Assembly: GCF_000970205.1 (NCBI RefSeq)
Contig: NZ_CP009512.1
Location: forward strand, 1,302,001 to 1,366,000
Source of the DNA: Methanosarcina mazei S-6
GTDB lineage: Archaea; Halobacteriota; Methanosarcinia; Methanosarcinales; Methanosarcinaceae
DNA length: 64,000 nt
Reading direction: 5' to 3'
Shown: positions 26,851-36,790 of the stretch, one piece after another
Layout of the letters: every line of letters starts with the position of its first letter
How positions within the stretch are numbered: the first letter of the stretch is position 1
Translations under genes and position numbers: made by a program
Notes under the pieces: generated by a model
Databases searched by the model: none
What the model saw: the letters and a program-made list of their open reading frames with translations, nothing else
Told to the model about the DNA's origin: nothing

Positions 26851-27426
26851 TATTAGATTTGTTGATCTCAATTTAAAACAGCAGTGTGGGAAAGTTCTGT
26901 AAAATCCAAACCTTTTACTCCGGAAGGTAACTCTTAAAACCCGTCATATCCTTTTTCTCCAGGATATTTCAAAAAAACAGTGTTGTTTTCACTGCATAAA
27001 CGATTCTGTGACTTGCAGTTTTTTATTCCGTCTTTCGCTTCAGTTATACTTTTTTCTTATCCTGTCCGGGTCAAGATGGGGTTTTACTCCAGCACTGTGC
27101 AGCCTGACTTTAAAACCATCAGATTTTATCCAGAGATAAGGACTTCCTTTTTCTTCCAGTTTTTTGTACTGGCGTTTCATGAAAGTCTCGTAATCAACCT
27201 CATCCATAGATGCCTGATCCTGAAAAATGGCCTGAGGAATTCAGGAAAAGGGTATGTGAGCTGTCGAAATGAATCTATTTTCTCTAAATTTTCTTCTCAT
27301 TTTTTATTCTTGCCTTTACCTTTAAACTTTTCAATGATGTTCAACCTATTTTTTCCTTTTTGCTTTCCTTGCTGTTGTGAACAGGAAAGCAGAACATGTT
27401 TCTGACCGATTTCTTTATATACGGAA
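26851..27426. other. Spacer, nothing recognised
   Basis: AT-rich. A short coding-like run (MPDPEKWPEEFRKRVCELSK, from 27209 to a TGA) may be a fragment of a lost gene, but there is no ribosome binding site or homologous neighbour to support it. Confidence 0.35.
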
Positions 27427-27427
27427 A

Positions 27428-27709
27428 TGATGTGTATAGTGGAGCCATTAACTAGTTAGTATCCGTTAATTTCTGAGAATATCTGGCCGATTTCCGGTCA
27501 CATTTTTGACTATCAGGAGCCTGTGGCTGTCGGCAGATGGGATGGGGCCCCAGTCCGGAAATGCTAAGAGGCTCAGAGATTTTTGTATTGCATGGAGAAG
27601 GTTGCGCTGGAGCGATTCCTGTGGCAGTTCGGAACTGCGCAGAAGCGCCTGAAAACCTTTCACGCTCACTGATTATGGAAAGGCTCATCCGAGCATCCGG
27701 AAGATAAAA
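27428..27709 (+). pseudogene. Unidentified gene remnant upstream of eS1
   Basis: Two coding-like pieces in different frames. The first begins at ATG near 27428 and, after an in-frame TAG, continues PLISENIWPISGHIFDYQEP and VAVGRWDGAPVRKC before TAA. The second reads SPEMLRGSEIFVLHGEGCAG, then AIPVAVRNCAEAPENLSRS and ends RLIRASGR then TAA at 27707-27709. Codon pattern is Methanosarcina-like in both. I do not recognise the family. A frameshifted gene, or a structured RNA with chance frames, would both fit. Confidence 0.35.
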
Positions 27710-27715
27710 ACCTGA

Positions 27716-28399
<684 letters not shown>

Positions 28400-28427
28400 T
28401 TATTTTCGACTGAAAATTAGAAGCAGG

Positions 28428-28449
28428 AGAAAATCCGAAAGGATTTTCT
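28428..28449 (+). terminator. Hairpin after eS1, probable terminator
   Basis: A 9-bp perfect stem AGAAAATCC / GGATTTTCT closed by a GAAA tetraloop, followed by a pyrimidine-rich run (TATCTCTCTTTTG). Confidence 0.65.
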
Positions 28450-28912
28450 TATCTCTCTTTTGAATTTTGTTATTTCGGAACACTCTTCTCTTTTCTAAAT
28501 TATCATTATAAGGCTTCCAATTTATTTTGTCCGTTTCTTCTGGATACGGATCGAGAATGCCTTATCCAGAGAACTGTTCCTCTCCTCCCGAAAACCGGTT
28601 TTAAATTCATTGTTAAATACAAAAGCCTTCGCCAGCTCATCTGACGGTTCTGCCCAAAAAGAAGAAAAAGTTTGTAGGAAGGGAGAAGTAGAACAAATAG
28701 AAAGTGGAAGACGTTTGGAAATGTGATAAGAGCAGAAATAAATTATTAGTCAGAAGTAATTATTAGTCTATTCTTCTTTTGTTCTTTTTTATTGCGGGAA
28801 AGGCCGCTATCCTTCGTCGAGCGTACAGGAACGGCTCTGTATAGCCAGTAAGGTTGCACGGTAGAGATATTATAACTCTATAACTTCATTTTTCGGCCCT
28901 CTTAAAAATCCT
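28450..28912. other. Spacer between convergent genes
   Basis: AT-rich with T-runs. No gene supported. It serves as the 3' side of both eS1 and topA. Confidence 0.4.
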
Positions 28913-31411
28913 TCACTTCCGGTCTTTCCTGCTGTCTGCCACTGATACAGTTTTTGAAACTCTGCGAGCCGTCGTCCTTTCCTTATTTCTTGCCGTACTT
29001 CTCGCCCCGAGCTCTGCTCCAGAGTCTGCAGAAATCTTGCCCTGTGCTCTTGCTCCACTTCTGGGTCCCACTTTTTTCCAGTACTTTATTCCTTCAGTGC
29101 AGCGCCGGTTTATGCAGATATCTTCTTCCAGGCTTTCGTTTCCTTCTACCTCTTCTTTCAGCCTGAACAGCTTCCAGCCGCAGGTCTCACAGGTTTTGTC
29201 GAGGAGGGTCAGTTTTCCGGTTTTAGGAACGGAATGGGTATATCCACAACGCTTTGTACAGCCCAGGAAGCGGTTGTCTTTGAAAGATATCAGGAACATG
29301 CTTCCGTCACATTCAGGGCAGGGTCCCACGGTTTCAGGGGGATAGCACTCCTTTTCAAACTCGCATTTAAAGCAGGGTCCAATACCAACAGCCCAGTTGT
29401 ATTTGTTTCCCACCTTCAGGACGGCTGCCCCTTCTTTTTTACATTCCTTGCTCCTGAGCACGGTAAGGGCTCCGGTCTTGGGTAGAGAGAAGGAGTTTCT
29501 GCAGTCAGGATAGCCTGTGCAGCCCACAAAACGCCCGGAATCCGTTTGTATGATTCTGAGAACGTGCCCGCAAGCCTTACATGTCCCGATGTAATTTTTC
29601 TTGTCTTCGAGGGCGGCTTCATCCTTTATTGTGCCTGCAATGTTTGAGGTAAGCTCTTTTTTGTTTGCTTCAAGCTGGGCATACATCTCTTTAATCAGGA
29701 CCGTACCATCGGCAAGAGCCGCTTCGAACTCTTTTTTCCCGTCTTCAACTTCCTGGATAAGGGCTTCTATCTTTGAGCGGATATCAGGTTTTACAAGGAT
29801 AGGGACGGACAGGGAAAGCCCTTCCATAAGGGTAAAACCTGTATCTAAGATTGAAATTGTCTTTCCTTTATTCTCGAAATACCCCCTCTTTTTGTTTGTT
29901 TCTATATGTGTAGGGGCTGTTGCTTTTGTCCCTATCCCGTGCCTGTCCATAAGGGTCAGGAGTTCGGCTTCTGTCAGTTTTTTCGGAGGGCTGGTCTTGG
30001 ATTTTGTATTGCTCAGCTTTTTTACGTCTACTCTCTCTTTTTCCTCTACAAACGGGAGAAGCTTATCTTTTTTATTTTCAAACGGATAAACCTCAAGCCA
30101 TCCCGGTTCTTTAAGCACGGTCCCCGAGGAGTCGAAAGGCTCTTCCTTAACCTGCAGGTGGAGGTGGGTTTTTTCGAAAACTGCTGCAGGCATGAGGTTT
30201 GCCAGGAAATGCCTTGCAATAAGGTCATAAACTTCAGCAGCCTGCGGTATATTTACTGCAGAACTGACCTCTCCCCTTGCAGCCGCCCTGATCGGGTGGA
30301 TAGGTGGGTGGTCATGTGCGTCTTTTTCTCCATTCTTTGGAACTATCGGGGCAGAGAGGATTGATTCTGCAAATGGCTTATACTCTTTCTGCCTTGCGAA
30401 ATCAAAGACCAGGGACTTGAAGTCAAAGTCATCTGCATATTTATTGGTCTCTGTCCTCGGGTAGCTCGTAAACCCTGCAAGGTAGAGCTGTTCTGCGGTT
30501 TCGAGTGCAACTTCGGGGCTGATCCCCAGGAACTTTGAAGCCCGCTTCAGGAACTCTGTGGTGTTAAGTGGATTTGGAGGGCTGGTTTTTGCTTCTTTTA
30601 CGGTCTTCTTTACAACGAGTCCTTCTTTTGCCCCTTTCAGCCTCTTGAAGATTTCAGCTGCCTTTTCTTTGTCATGGATGTTTCCTGCCCTGTGGGTGCC
30701 TTCGAATTCCCCTCCTTTTGCAGCAAAAACCGCAGTAATCTTCCAGAAGTCCTTTGCCTCAAAAGCCCGGATAGCCTTTTCCCTTTCGTAAACAAACCCG
30801 CAGGTAGGAGTCTGGCAGGGCCCTATTGAAAGGACGTCTTTTGTCCTTGCTTTTTCCCTGACCGAGAGCGTAACAAAACGTGTAAATGCAGCCCCCATCT
30901 TCAGGTCAAGAATCTGCCTGGCTTCGGCAGCCATAGCAAGGTTGTGGTCAGGATCTACAGGGTTTTCAAAGGCTTTCCTTACTTCTTTTGGGGAAAGGGC
31001 TGAAAAACGTGCCCTTGCAACAGGGACATCAGTGACCTCTTCGGCAAGGGTTTTTGCTTCAAACCCTATATTTTCCCCTTCCCTGTCATAGTCGCATGCA
31101 AGGATAATTTTGTCTGCCCTTTTTGCCAGGTTTTTTATTGCAGCTTCATACTCCTTCCTGGTCACAAATTTTTCCGGATCAACTCCAAGCAGTGTCCCGG
31201 GGTCAACTTCACTCCATTTGTTATATTTTTCTGGAAAGTCGTAGTTCATGATGTGGCCGGAAAGCCCCATCACAAGCCACTCTTCTCCTTTCCATTTAAA
31301 CTCGTAGGCAGGCAGCCCTTCCACTGATATTTTATCCACTTCCCCTTCGCCAAGGATGCTGGCGATCTGGGCTGCTGCTTTGTTTTTTTCTGCAAATGCG
31401 ACAACTGTCAT
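28913..31411 (-). CDS. topA: DNA topoisomerase I (type IA)
   Basis: 832 residues. TOPRIM domain at the N-terminus (VVAFAEKNKAAAQI, then ILACDYDREGENIG with the acidic DxDxE set), type IA core with active-site Y317 in FTSYPRTETNKY, and DRHGIGTKATAPTHI. The C-terminal third carries several zinc-ribbon modules (CKACGHVLRI, CPECDGSMFL, CETCGWKLF). A low-complexity basic tail (SADSGAELGARSTARN) follows and is poorly conserved in the family. It relaxes negative supercoils. Start ATG 31411. Gene intact. Confidence 0.95.
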   Translation of the reverse strand: MTVVAFAEKNKAAAQIASILGEGEVDKISVEGLPAYEFKWKGEEWLVMGLSGHIMNYDFPEKYNKWSEVDPGTLLGVDPEKFVTRKEYEAAIKNLAKRADKIILACDYDREGENIGFEAKTLAEEVTDVPVARARFSALSPKEVRKAFENPVDPDHNLAMAAEARQILDLKMGAAFTRFVTLSVREKARTKDVLSIGPCQTPTCGFVYEREKAIRAFEAKDFWKITAVFAAKGGEFEGTHRAGNIHDKEKAAEIFKRLKGAKEGLVVKKTVKEAKTSPPNPLNTTEFLKRASKFLGISPEVALETAEQLYLAGFTSYPRTETNKYADDFDFKSLVFDFARQKEYKPFAESILSAPIVPKNGEKDAHDHPPIHPIRAAARGEVSSAVNIPQAAEVYDLIARHFLANLMPAAVFEKTHLHLQVKEEPFDSSGTVLKEPGWLEVYPFENKKDKLLPFVEEKERVDVKKLSNTKSKTSPPKKLTEAELLTLMDRHGIGTKATAPTHIETNKKRGYFENKGKTISILDTGFTLMEGLSLSVPILVKPDIRSKIEALIQEVEDGKKEFEAALADGTVLIKEMYAQLEANKKELTSNIAGTIKDEAALEDKKNYIGTCKACGHVLRIIQTDSGRFVGCTGYPDCRNSFSLPKTGALTVLRSKECKKEGAAVLKVGNKYNWAVGIGPCFKCEFEKECYPPETVGPCPECDGSMFLISFKDNRFLGCTKRCGYTHSVPKTGKLTLLDKTCETCGWKLFRLKEEVEGNESLEEDICINRRCTEGIKYWKKVGPRSGARAQGKISADSGAELGARSTARNKERTTARRVSKTVSVADSRKDRK

Positions 31412-31619
31412 ATAAAGTACCTTAACCTCTGTTAATGTGATATGGAATTTCGTAAGGAAAAGTAACGGAACAATTCTAAAATTTTAATGAATTTTGTGCG
31501 TAAAAATGTTCCGCACAAAACATTAAAGATGACAAATTAAGCATGGTATATTAAAGAAGCATGTAATGGTATGAAATGTTTTTTGGCCAGATTTTTGACT
31601 CTAATCGGTCAACTGCTCC

Positions 31620-31715
31620 AATTAATTGACTTTCTAATTAATTGACTTTCTAATTAATTGACTTTCTAATTAATTGACTTTCTAATTAATTGACTTTCTA
31701 ATTAATTGACTTTCT
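31620..31715. repeat. Tandem repeat, 6 x 16 bp
   Basis: Six perfect or nearly perfect units of AATTAATTGACTTTCT. Each unit contains the palindrome AATTAATT. Confidence 0.95.
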
Positions 31716-31928
31716 ATATGTATCCACGCTGCTTATTAAGCCCCTATCCTCTGTAAAAATCCTTCGCTTTATAAATAACAGGCGTGCATTTCCTGCACAT
31801 GTATGCTCTACTTAATAGGGATACATTATTTATATATTTGTCTATTTATACATTACTGGGAGACTTTTCCGAATGTAAAAAGCTATATACCAGTTTACTC
31901 TCTGTTCTAAGCGACAAACTGGAATTTT

Positions 31929-32000
31929 CGGATTAATCAATTGTAATCATTTAACAGAGAATTCCGGATTAATCAATTTTAATCATTTAAAAGAGAAGTT
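31929..32000. repeat. 36-bp direct duplication
   Basis: Two adjacent 36-bp units start at 31929 and 31965 with CGGATTAATCAATT. A few positions differ. They lie in the thiC upstream region. Confidence 0.85.
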
Positions 32001-32222
32001 TGTTCGGCTAGAAGGTTTACCCAATCAGATTATTTCATTATCATTATTATTGGTACATCTACCGGTAGTTCTTATTTTTTTACTGGTATGTCCTTATCGG
32101 TACATCCTGTTCAAGATTTAAACATTCAGATTCAGGACTTAAACGTTTATGGCTGGAATCTTCAGGACCTGAGTACTTCAGGACTGGAATACTACTCATC
32201 CACCTCACATACGGAGCAAAAA

Positions 32223-33509
32223 ATGACGCTGATGGAAGATGCAAAAAAGGGGGTCATCACCCCTGAAATCGAAGCCGTGGCAAAAGCTGAAGGAATAGAC
32301 GCCGAGATTGTCCGTTCCTGCGTTGCAAAAGGGCTGGTCGCCATTCCAAAGAATGCCAGGCGAGACACTCTCCCTGTCGGTATTGGAAAGTACATGAGCA
32401 CAAAAATAAATGCCAATGTAGGGACCTCAAGGGACTGCATCGATATAGATGCTGAAATTGAAAAAGCAAAAGCTGCAGAAGCCTTCGGAGCCCATGCAGT
32501 GATGGACCTCTCAACAGGAGGAGACCTGGACGAGATCCGCACCCGCATCCTTAAAGCCGTAAACATCCCTGTAGGGACTGTCCCTATCTATCAGGCTGCA
32601 GCTTCCCGGAAAATTGTGGTGGAAATGAGCTCTGACGACATGTTCAATGCCGTCAGGAAACATGCCGAACAGGGAGTGGACTTTGTAACCGTACATGCCG
32701 GGGTCAACCTGAACTCCCTGGAGCGCCTTCGCCAGAGTGACCGGATTATGAATGTTGTCAGCCGCGGAGGCTCTTTTACCCTTGCCTGGATGCTGCACAA
32801 CGGGGAAGACAACCCCTTTTATGCCGAATTTGACTATCTTCTTGAAATCGCAAAAGAATATGATATGACCCTGAGCCTTGGAGACGGCATGCGCCCCGGA
32901 TGTATAGCAGACGCTTCCGACCGTCCCAAGTTCATGGAATTTATCACCCTCGGAGAGCTTGTAAAGCGCTCAAGGGAGGCAAATGTCCAGACTTTTGTTG
33001 AAGGACCCGGGCATGTCCCCTTAAACGAAATTGAACTCAGCGTCCGTGGCATGAAAGAACTCTGTGACGGAGCCCCCCTTTACCTTCTAGGCCCGCTTGT
33101 CACTGATATTGCTCCCGGTTTTGACCACATCACAGGCGCAATAGGAGGAGCAGTAGCAGGTATGCACGGAACTGACTTCCTCTGTATGGTAACTCCCTCA
33201 GAACACCTTGCTCTTCCATCTATCGAAGATATTAAAGAGGGACTGCTTGTAACAAAGCTTGCAGCTCACACCATAGACCTCATAAAAGAAGGGCCAAGAG
33301 AACGTGCATGGAAGCAGGATACAGCCATGGCCTATGCCCGAAGAGACCTTGACTGGGAAAAGCAGTTCGAGCTAGCAATCGACGGCGACCGCGCCCGTAA
33401 AATTCGGGACGCCAGAAAGACGGAAAGTGATGCCTGCTCCATGTGCGGGGAGCTCTGCGCAGTTAAAATCGTAAAGGAAGCTTTCGGGGAAAAGAAGGAA
33501 GAGGAGTAA
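32223..33509 (+). CDS. thiC: Phosphomethylpyrimidine synthase ThiC
   Basis: 428 residues from ATG 32223 ([20 protein letters not shown]), the standard archaeal start; a longer frame back to 32088 encodes a low-complexity stretch and is unlikely. ThiC is a radical-SAM enzyme that turns aminoimidazole ribotide into hydroxymethylpyrimidine phosphate for thiamine. Visible are [30 protein letters not shown] and [11 protein letters not shown], plus the C-terminal cluster motif C405-x2-C408-x3-C412, which carries the 4Fe-4S centre. Monocistronic; possible leader structure upstream. Confidence 0.95.
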   Translation: MTLMEDAKKGVITPEIEAVAKAEGIDAEIVRSCVAKGLVAIPKNARRDTLPVGIGKYMSTKINANVGTSRDCIDIDAEIEKAKAAEAFGAHAVMDLSTGGDLDEIRTRILKAVNIPVGTVPIYQAAASRKIVVEMSSDDMFNAVRKHAEQGVDFVTVHAGVNLNSLERLRQSDRIMNVVSRGGSFTLAWMLHNGEDNPFYAEFDYLLEIAKEYDMTLSLGDGMRPGCIADASDRPKFMEFITLGELVKRSREANVQTFVEGPGHVPLNEIELSVRGMKELCDGAPLYLLGPLVTDIAPGFDHITGAIGGAVAGMHGTDFLCMVTPSEHLALPSIEDIKEGLLVTKLAAHTIDLIKEGPRERAWKQDTAMAYARRDLDWEKQFELAIDGDRARKIRDARKTESDACSMCGELCAVKIVKEAFGEKKEEE

Positions 33510-33675
33510 AGACAGAAAAGAGTAAAGACCGAAAAAAGTAAAGGCAGAAGAAGCAATTTCTTTTATTTCCTTTTTCTTTCAATTATCTAATTTTTTCTTC
33601 TTTCCAGTCTCCTCTTCCCTTTTTTGGAAAAACCGTTTTCCTGCGTCGAGATGGATAGTCATTTTGGGTGCCCCA

Positions 33676-34650
33676 TCAATTAGTCCTCTTGAGCGCAGCG
33701 AAAAGGACCTCGTGCTCCCGAAACGAAACTCGGGAAGGACACCGTCCTCCCGAGACGGGACTCGGGCGTTTGAGAGAGTACACCTCAACCATGTGGTGCG
33801 GGTGATATCTAAGCTTTGCCTCCCTGAGACCGCCAACCCCGAGATCGCTCTCCCGGTTGATATACTCCACTTCATCTGCTAGAGCAGCTGCTGTTTCTGC
33901 ATTGATAGCCTTATATATCCCTTCGCAGTCCGGGAGCCCTTTCTCGAAATGGATCAGTGCCGTATCTGCGTTGAGCCGCTCAAAAATGGAAATGGCACCA
34001 ACCTCCGAATCAACCCTTAGAAGAAAGCCTCTCAGGCGAAGTTCCATAAAATGTTCAACTGCATAGAAGGCTGCTTCTACCTCATGGGAAAGAACCGGAT
34101 TTTTATCACACCCTTTCCAATCTCTCCATTTTTTCAGGAGTTCCATAACCTCTTCCAGGTTTTCAGGTGTAATTGGTTCGACCGTGCTCATGCAGTTTCT
34201 GCGGAACCTGTTAAGATGGCTGCGGATTTTCTGGTATTTCTTTCCGGGAAGTTCTGCAAGGTCGGAAGCTCTGTAGACATATTCAAAGTTATCTCTATCC
34301 GGCACCAGCTCAAGATCCGGCTCGAGTTCACGTATCCAGAGTGCAGTATCAGGATCTATGAATATAAGAGGTGTATTGTCGCTTACTTTCATTGCCAGCT
34401 GTATAAGCTCACGCATAAGTTCAGGGTCACGCGGGCCGATTGGAGGGTGAAACCGCGTAATCCCTCCGGTGGTGCCAGAAATTATTATATTTCCGTTCAC
34501 GTATGCATACCGGTATTGTGTAAAATGATTCCAGCAGACCATGTTTGTAAACGTGTTACTGCTATGGGTTTGCGGGTAAAGTTCACTGTGCCGTTCGAAA
34601 AATTCCCTGTCGGCAAGAGTGACAGGCTTGAAATCTTCCTCACAGAGCAT
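33676..34650 (-). CDS. DUF2156 (phosphatidylglycerol lysyltransferase C-terminal-like) protein
   Basis: 324 residues. The DUF2156 fold is a double GNAT-like domain: FKPVTLADREFFERHSELYP, then FTNMVCWNHFTQYRYA, NRFRRNC, GAISIFERLNADTALIHFEK and VEYINRESDLGVGGLREAKL. Members transfer aminoacyl groups or are uncharacterised. The family core ends near residue 293 (YHPHHMVEVYSLKRP). The last 30 residues (VSGGRCPSRVSFREHEVLFA) are encoded by a dispersed palindromic repeat (33678-33766), so the native stop was probably lost. Start 34650. Confidence 0.8.
   Translation of the reverse strand: MLCEEDFKPVTLADREFFERHSELYPQTHSSNTFTNMVCWNHFTQYRYAYVNGNIIISGTTGGITRFHPPIGPRDPELMRELIQLAMKVSDNTPLIFIDPDTALWIRELEPDLELVPDRDNFEYVYRASDLAELPGKKYQKIRSHLNRFRRNCMSTVEPITPENLEEVMELLKKWRDWKGCDKNPVLSHEVEAAFYAVEHFMELRLRGFLLRVDSEVGAISIFERLNADTALIHFEKGLPDCEGIYKAINAETAAALADEVEYINRESDLGVGGLREAKLRYHPHHMVEVYSLKRPSPVSGGRCPSRVSFREHEVLFAALKRTN
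33678..33766. repeat. Dispersed GC-rich palindromic repeat, copy 1
   Basis: Begins AATTAGTCCTCTTGAGCG and continues AGCGAAAAGGAC, followed by short inverted repeats such as CTCCCGA...TCGGGA. Related copies at 36648-36745 (inverted) and 53666-53769. Confidence 0.8.
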
Positions 34651-34868
34651 CAGGGGACCCCTGAATTTCGTAAATGGGATGCTCTGTAAGTACAGCGTAC
34701 GGGGTCTGTTTTCATCTCTCCAATCATTTTCTTCACTGATTCCCTGGTAAATCTTTTATCAGAAGTCATGCCGGACAGTAATTATCATGGACTGAGCAGG
34801 TATATTTGACTTTTTAAAATCATATTAAAATATATCTTCAATTTAATAGGTTTGCGGATTTGATTTTT

Positions 34869-35018
34869 GAACTCAATTATCTTGAACTCAATTACTATGA
34901 AATTAATTATCTTGAAATCAATTATCTTGAAGCCAATTATTATGAAATTAATTATCTCGAAATAAATTGTTATGAAACAGACTATTATGAAACAGATTAT
35001 TATGAAATTAATTGTATA
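34869..35018. repeat. Tandem repeat, 10 x 15 bp
   Basis: Ten diverged 15-bp units with consensus GAAATTAATTATCTT. Because the unit is a multiple of three, all frames tend to stay open and mimic a protein of FxII-type repeats; there is no ribosome binding site or start to support that. It lies just upstream of the GNAT gene and may extend into its promoter. Confidence 0.9.
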
Positions 35019-35080
35019 CATCCATAAATTTCTGTAAATTTTCCAGGGTTATACAAACTGATACGAAAAAAGGAATGAAG

Positions 35081-35578
35081 ATGCCTGACACTGAGAAGAA
35101 ACCCGCTTTGAACATCCGCGCTGCAAAAAAAGAAGATATCCCTCTTATCCTTGAGTTTATAAAAGGGATTGCCGAATTTGAAAAACTTACTCACCTTGTT
35201 ACAGCCACGGAAGAAACCCTTGAGGAATCCATGTTCGGTGAAAAGCCTTATTCTGAGGTTTTCTTTGCCGAGCTTGACGGAGAGCCTGCTGGTTTTACGG
35301 TCTTTTTTCACAACTTCTCTACTTTCGTGGGAAAGCAGGGGCTCTATATCGAAGACATTTTTGTAAAGCCCGGGTTCAGGGGTAAAGGTATCGGAAAAGC
35401 AATGTTCCTGCACTGCATTAATCTCGCGAAAGAAAGGAACTGCGGGAGAATGGAATGGGCGGTGCTCGACTGGAATCCTGCAAGGGAATTCTACGAATAC
35501 TTCGGAGCCGGGCCTGTTGACGGCTGGCACATCTACCGCATGAGTGCGGATAAGTTCGAAAGTGCGCTTGAAAAATAA
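35081..35578 (+). CDS. GNAT-family N-acetyltransferase
   Basis: 165 residues from ATG 35081, which lies 9 bases after AAAGGA; ATG 35075 is also possible. The GNAT acetyl-CoA motif is IEDIFVKPGFRGKGIGKAMF, followed by MEWAVLDWNPAREFYEYFGA. The layout resembles diamine (spermidine/spermine-type) acetyltransferases, but the substrate is uncertain. Monocistronic. Confidence 0.9.
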   Translation: MPDTEKKPALNIRAAKKEDIPLILEFIKGIAEFEKLTHLVTATEETLEESMFGEKPYSEVFFAELDGEPAGFTVFFHNFSTFVGKQGLYIEDIFVKPGFRGKGIGKAMFLHCINLAKERNCGRMEWAVLDWNPAREFYEYFGAGPVDGWHIYRMSADKFESALEK

Positions 35579-35631
35579 GTTTTAGAATTTTTTCTCCAGC
35601 TTTCCTGTATTCAGGGCGGGTATTTTAAAAT

Positions 35632-36036
35632 TCAGGTTGTATCTTCCTGCTGGATGAAAGAGTGGTGTTCAAGCCGTTCCACTCTTTTCTCAAGCCCTTC
35701 TATCTGCTCAAGAATTTCTTCTGATCCCTCTTTACCCTGAGCAGTTCCCATGCCTTTTTCTCCTGCTTCCTCTGTTAGTTCCTGAGCCAGCTGCATAAAT
35801 TTATCCAGTCTCATTATCGGGAAAGTCTCGAATTTGCATAGCCCCATAAAAGGGAGGACTGAAGCTGCATAGGTCTTCTCATCATCAGCTTCGTAGATCA
35901 CAAACGTCCGGTAGCCCGTAAGGTCAGTCCATTCATCGATCACTTTTATGCCCTTCGGGTACTCATAATTCGCATAGAATTCCGCGACTTTTAACGAGTC
36001 TTTCGGCTCCCAGGTTATTATGTCCATAAGCAACAT
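35632..36036 (-). CDS. DUF3303 protein
   Basis: 134 residues. The DUF3303 ferredoxin-like domain is in the first 90 residues: MDIITWEPKDSLKVAEFYAN, GIKVIDEWTDLTGYRTFVIY and FPFM-like strand. The C-terminal 40 residues form a charged coiled coil (EILEQIEGLEKRVERLEHH). Function unknown. The start is ATG 36036 or 36027; the latter gives the usual family N-terminus. Confidence 0.8.
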   Translation of the reverse strand: MLLMDIITWEPKDSLKVAEFYANYEYPKGIKVIDEWTDLTGYRTFVIYEADDEKTYAASVLPFMGLCKFETFPIMRLDKFMQLAQELTEEAGEKGMGTAQGKEGSEEILEQIEGLEKRVERLEHHSFIQQEDTT

Positions 36037-36790
36037 TTCCCTTGCACTCCCTTTAGTGTGCAGTTTCTTTAATTTGCACTTTCTTTAATTTGCACTCACT
36101 TTAATAATAAATTAGAATTATATTCAATCAATCTGTACATGGTTTAAAAGTACACTCAGCAAAGTTAAGTATTGTTTCTCTTTTCTCTTCATACGGGCAT
36201 ATATTTTAAAGAAACAATGTTCAGAAAAATCCTGAAAATATAAGGCTAAAAATTTCTTAAACTTAAAAACCTGCCATTTTTTTATATTATTTCATTACCA
36301 TGACTGTGTGTACCATGCCATCATATGACAAACCTTAAATACAATTTCTGCTTATTTTTTCTTGCTAAAAGAAATAATCTATCCCTAATGCGAACAGACC
36401 TGCAAGACCCGCAAAAAACGTTAATATGCGGGTCAAACTAACAAACCGAACTGGTTTTTACGACTTCTAAAACACTTCTCAAAAATACTTCTCAATTTTT
36501 CCACTTCTCTCTTCATCCTGTTGCATCTTCACCCTGTTGCAGTTTCTTAAATTGTGCTCCTACCGGGTTGTGTTTTGGGATCAAAGTAAATCGCAGGTTT
36601 TCTATGAGTTGAACTGTAAGTACAACAGCACGAAGTCTTTTTCACTCCCCGAATTGCGCCTCGGGAGTCCGCTGTCCTTCCCGAATTGCGCCTCGGGAGT
36701 CCGCTGTCCTTTTCACTCGCTCCGCTCGCTCAAGAGGACTAATTTAAAAATTATAATTAAGCCTGGAATCAGGTTTCAAACTTAGTATAA
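36037..36790. other. Long spacer with palindromic repeat
   Basis: AT-rich. Short repeated words (TTTGCACT/TTTAATTTGCAC near 36056-36100; CATCTTCACCCTGTTGCA near 36520) are visible. From 36648 it contains copy 2 of the palindromic repeat. No gene is supported. Confidence 0.5.
36648..36745. repeat. Dispersed GC-rich palindromic repeat, copy 2
   Basis: Two tandem 32-bp units (36648-36679 and 36680-36711) that begin CCCGAATTGCGCCTCGGGAG, then the conserved end TCAAGAGGACTAATTT, inverted relative to copy 1. Confidence 0.85.

Larger units (their letters stand above)
31412..32222. other. Divergent topA/thiC spacer
   Basis: Carries a 16-bp x 6 repeat (31620-31715), a 36-bp direct duplication (31929-32000) and, near thiC, a hairpin CCTGAGTACTTCAGG (32167-32181). 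Repeated CAGGAC words near 32140-32185 could belong to the thiC leader. The CTGAGA core of a TPP riboswitch was not found. Confidence 0.5.

Noticed and set aside
26980-27405. 141-codon frame
   Set aside because: Phe-rich composition from AT-rich non-coding DNA; no ribosome binding site or recognisable motif.
32088-32222. 45-codon N-terminal extension of ThiC
   Set aside because: Low-complexity text (QDLN repeats) absent from the family; ATG 32223 gives the standard N-terminus.
32100-32222. TPP riboswitch before thiC
   Set aside because: The CTGAGA/ACCTGA core arrangement is not convincing; only one ACCTGAG word and a small hairpin were found.
34869-35018. CRISPR array
   Set aside because: The units are contiguous 15-mers without spacers, and no cas genes are present in the window.
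34785-35021. 78-codon frame of F/I-rich repeats
   Set aside because: It is a by-product of a 15-bp tandem repeat, which keeps frames open; no start signal.
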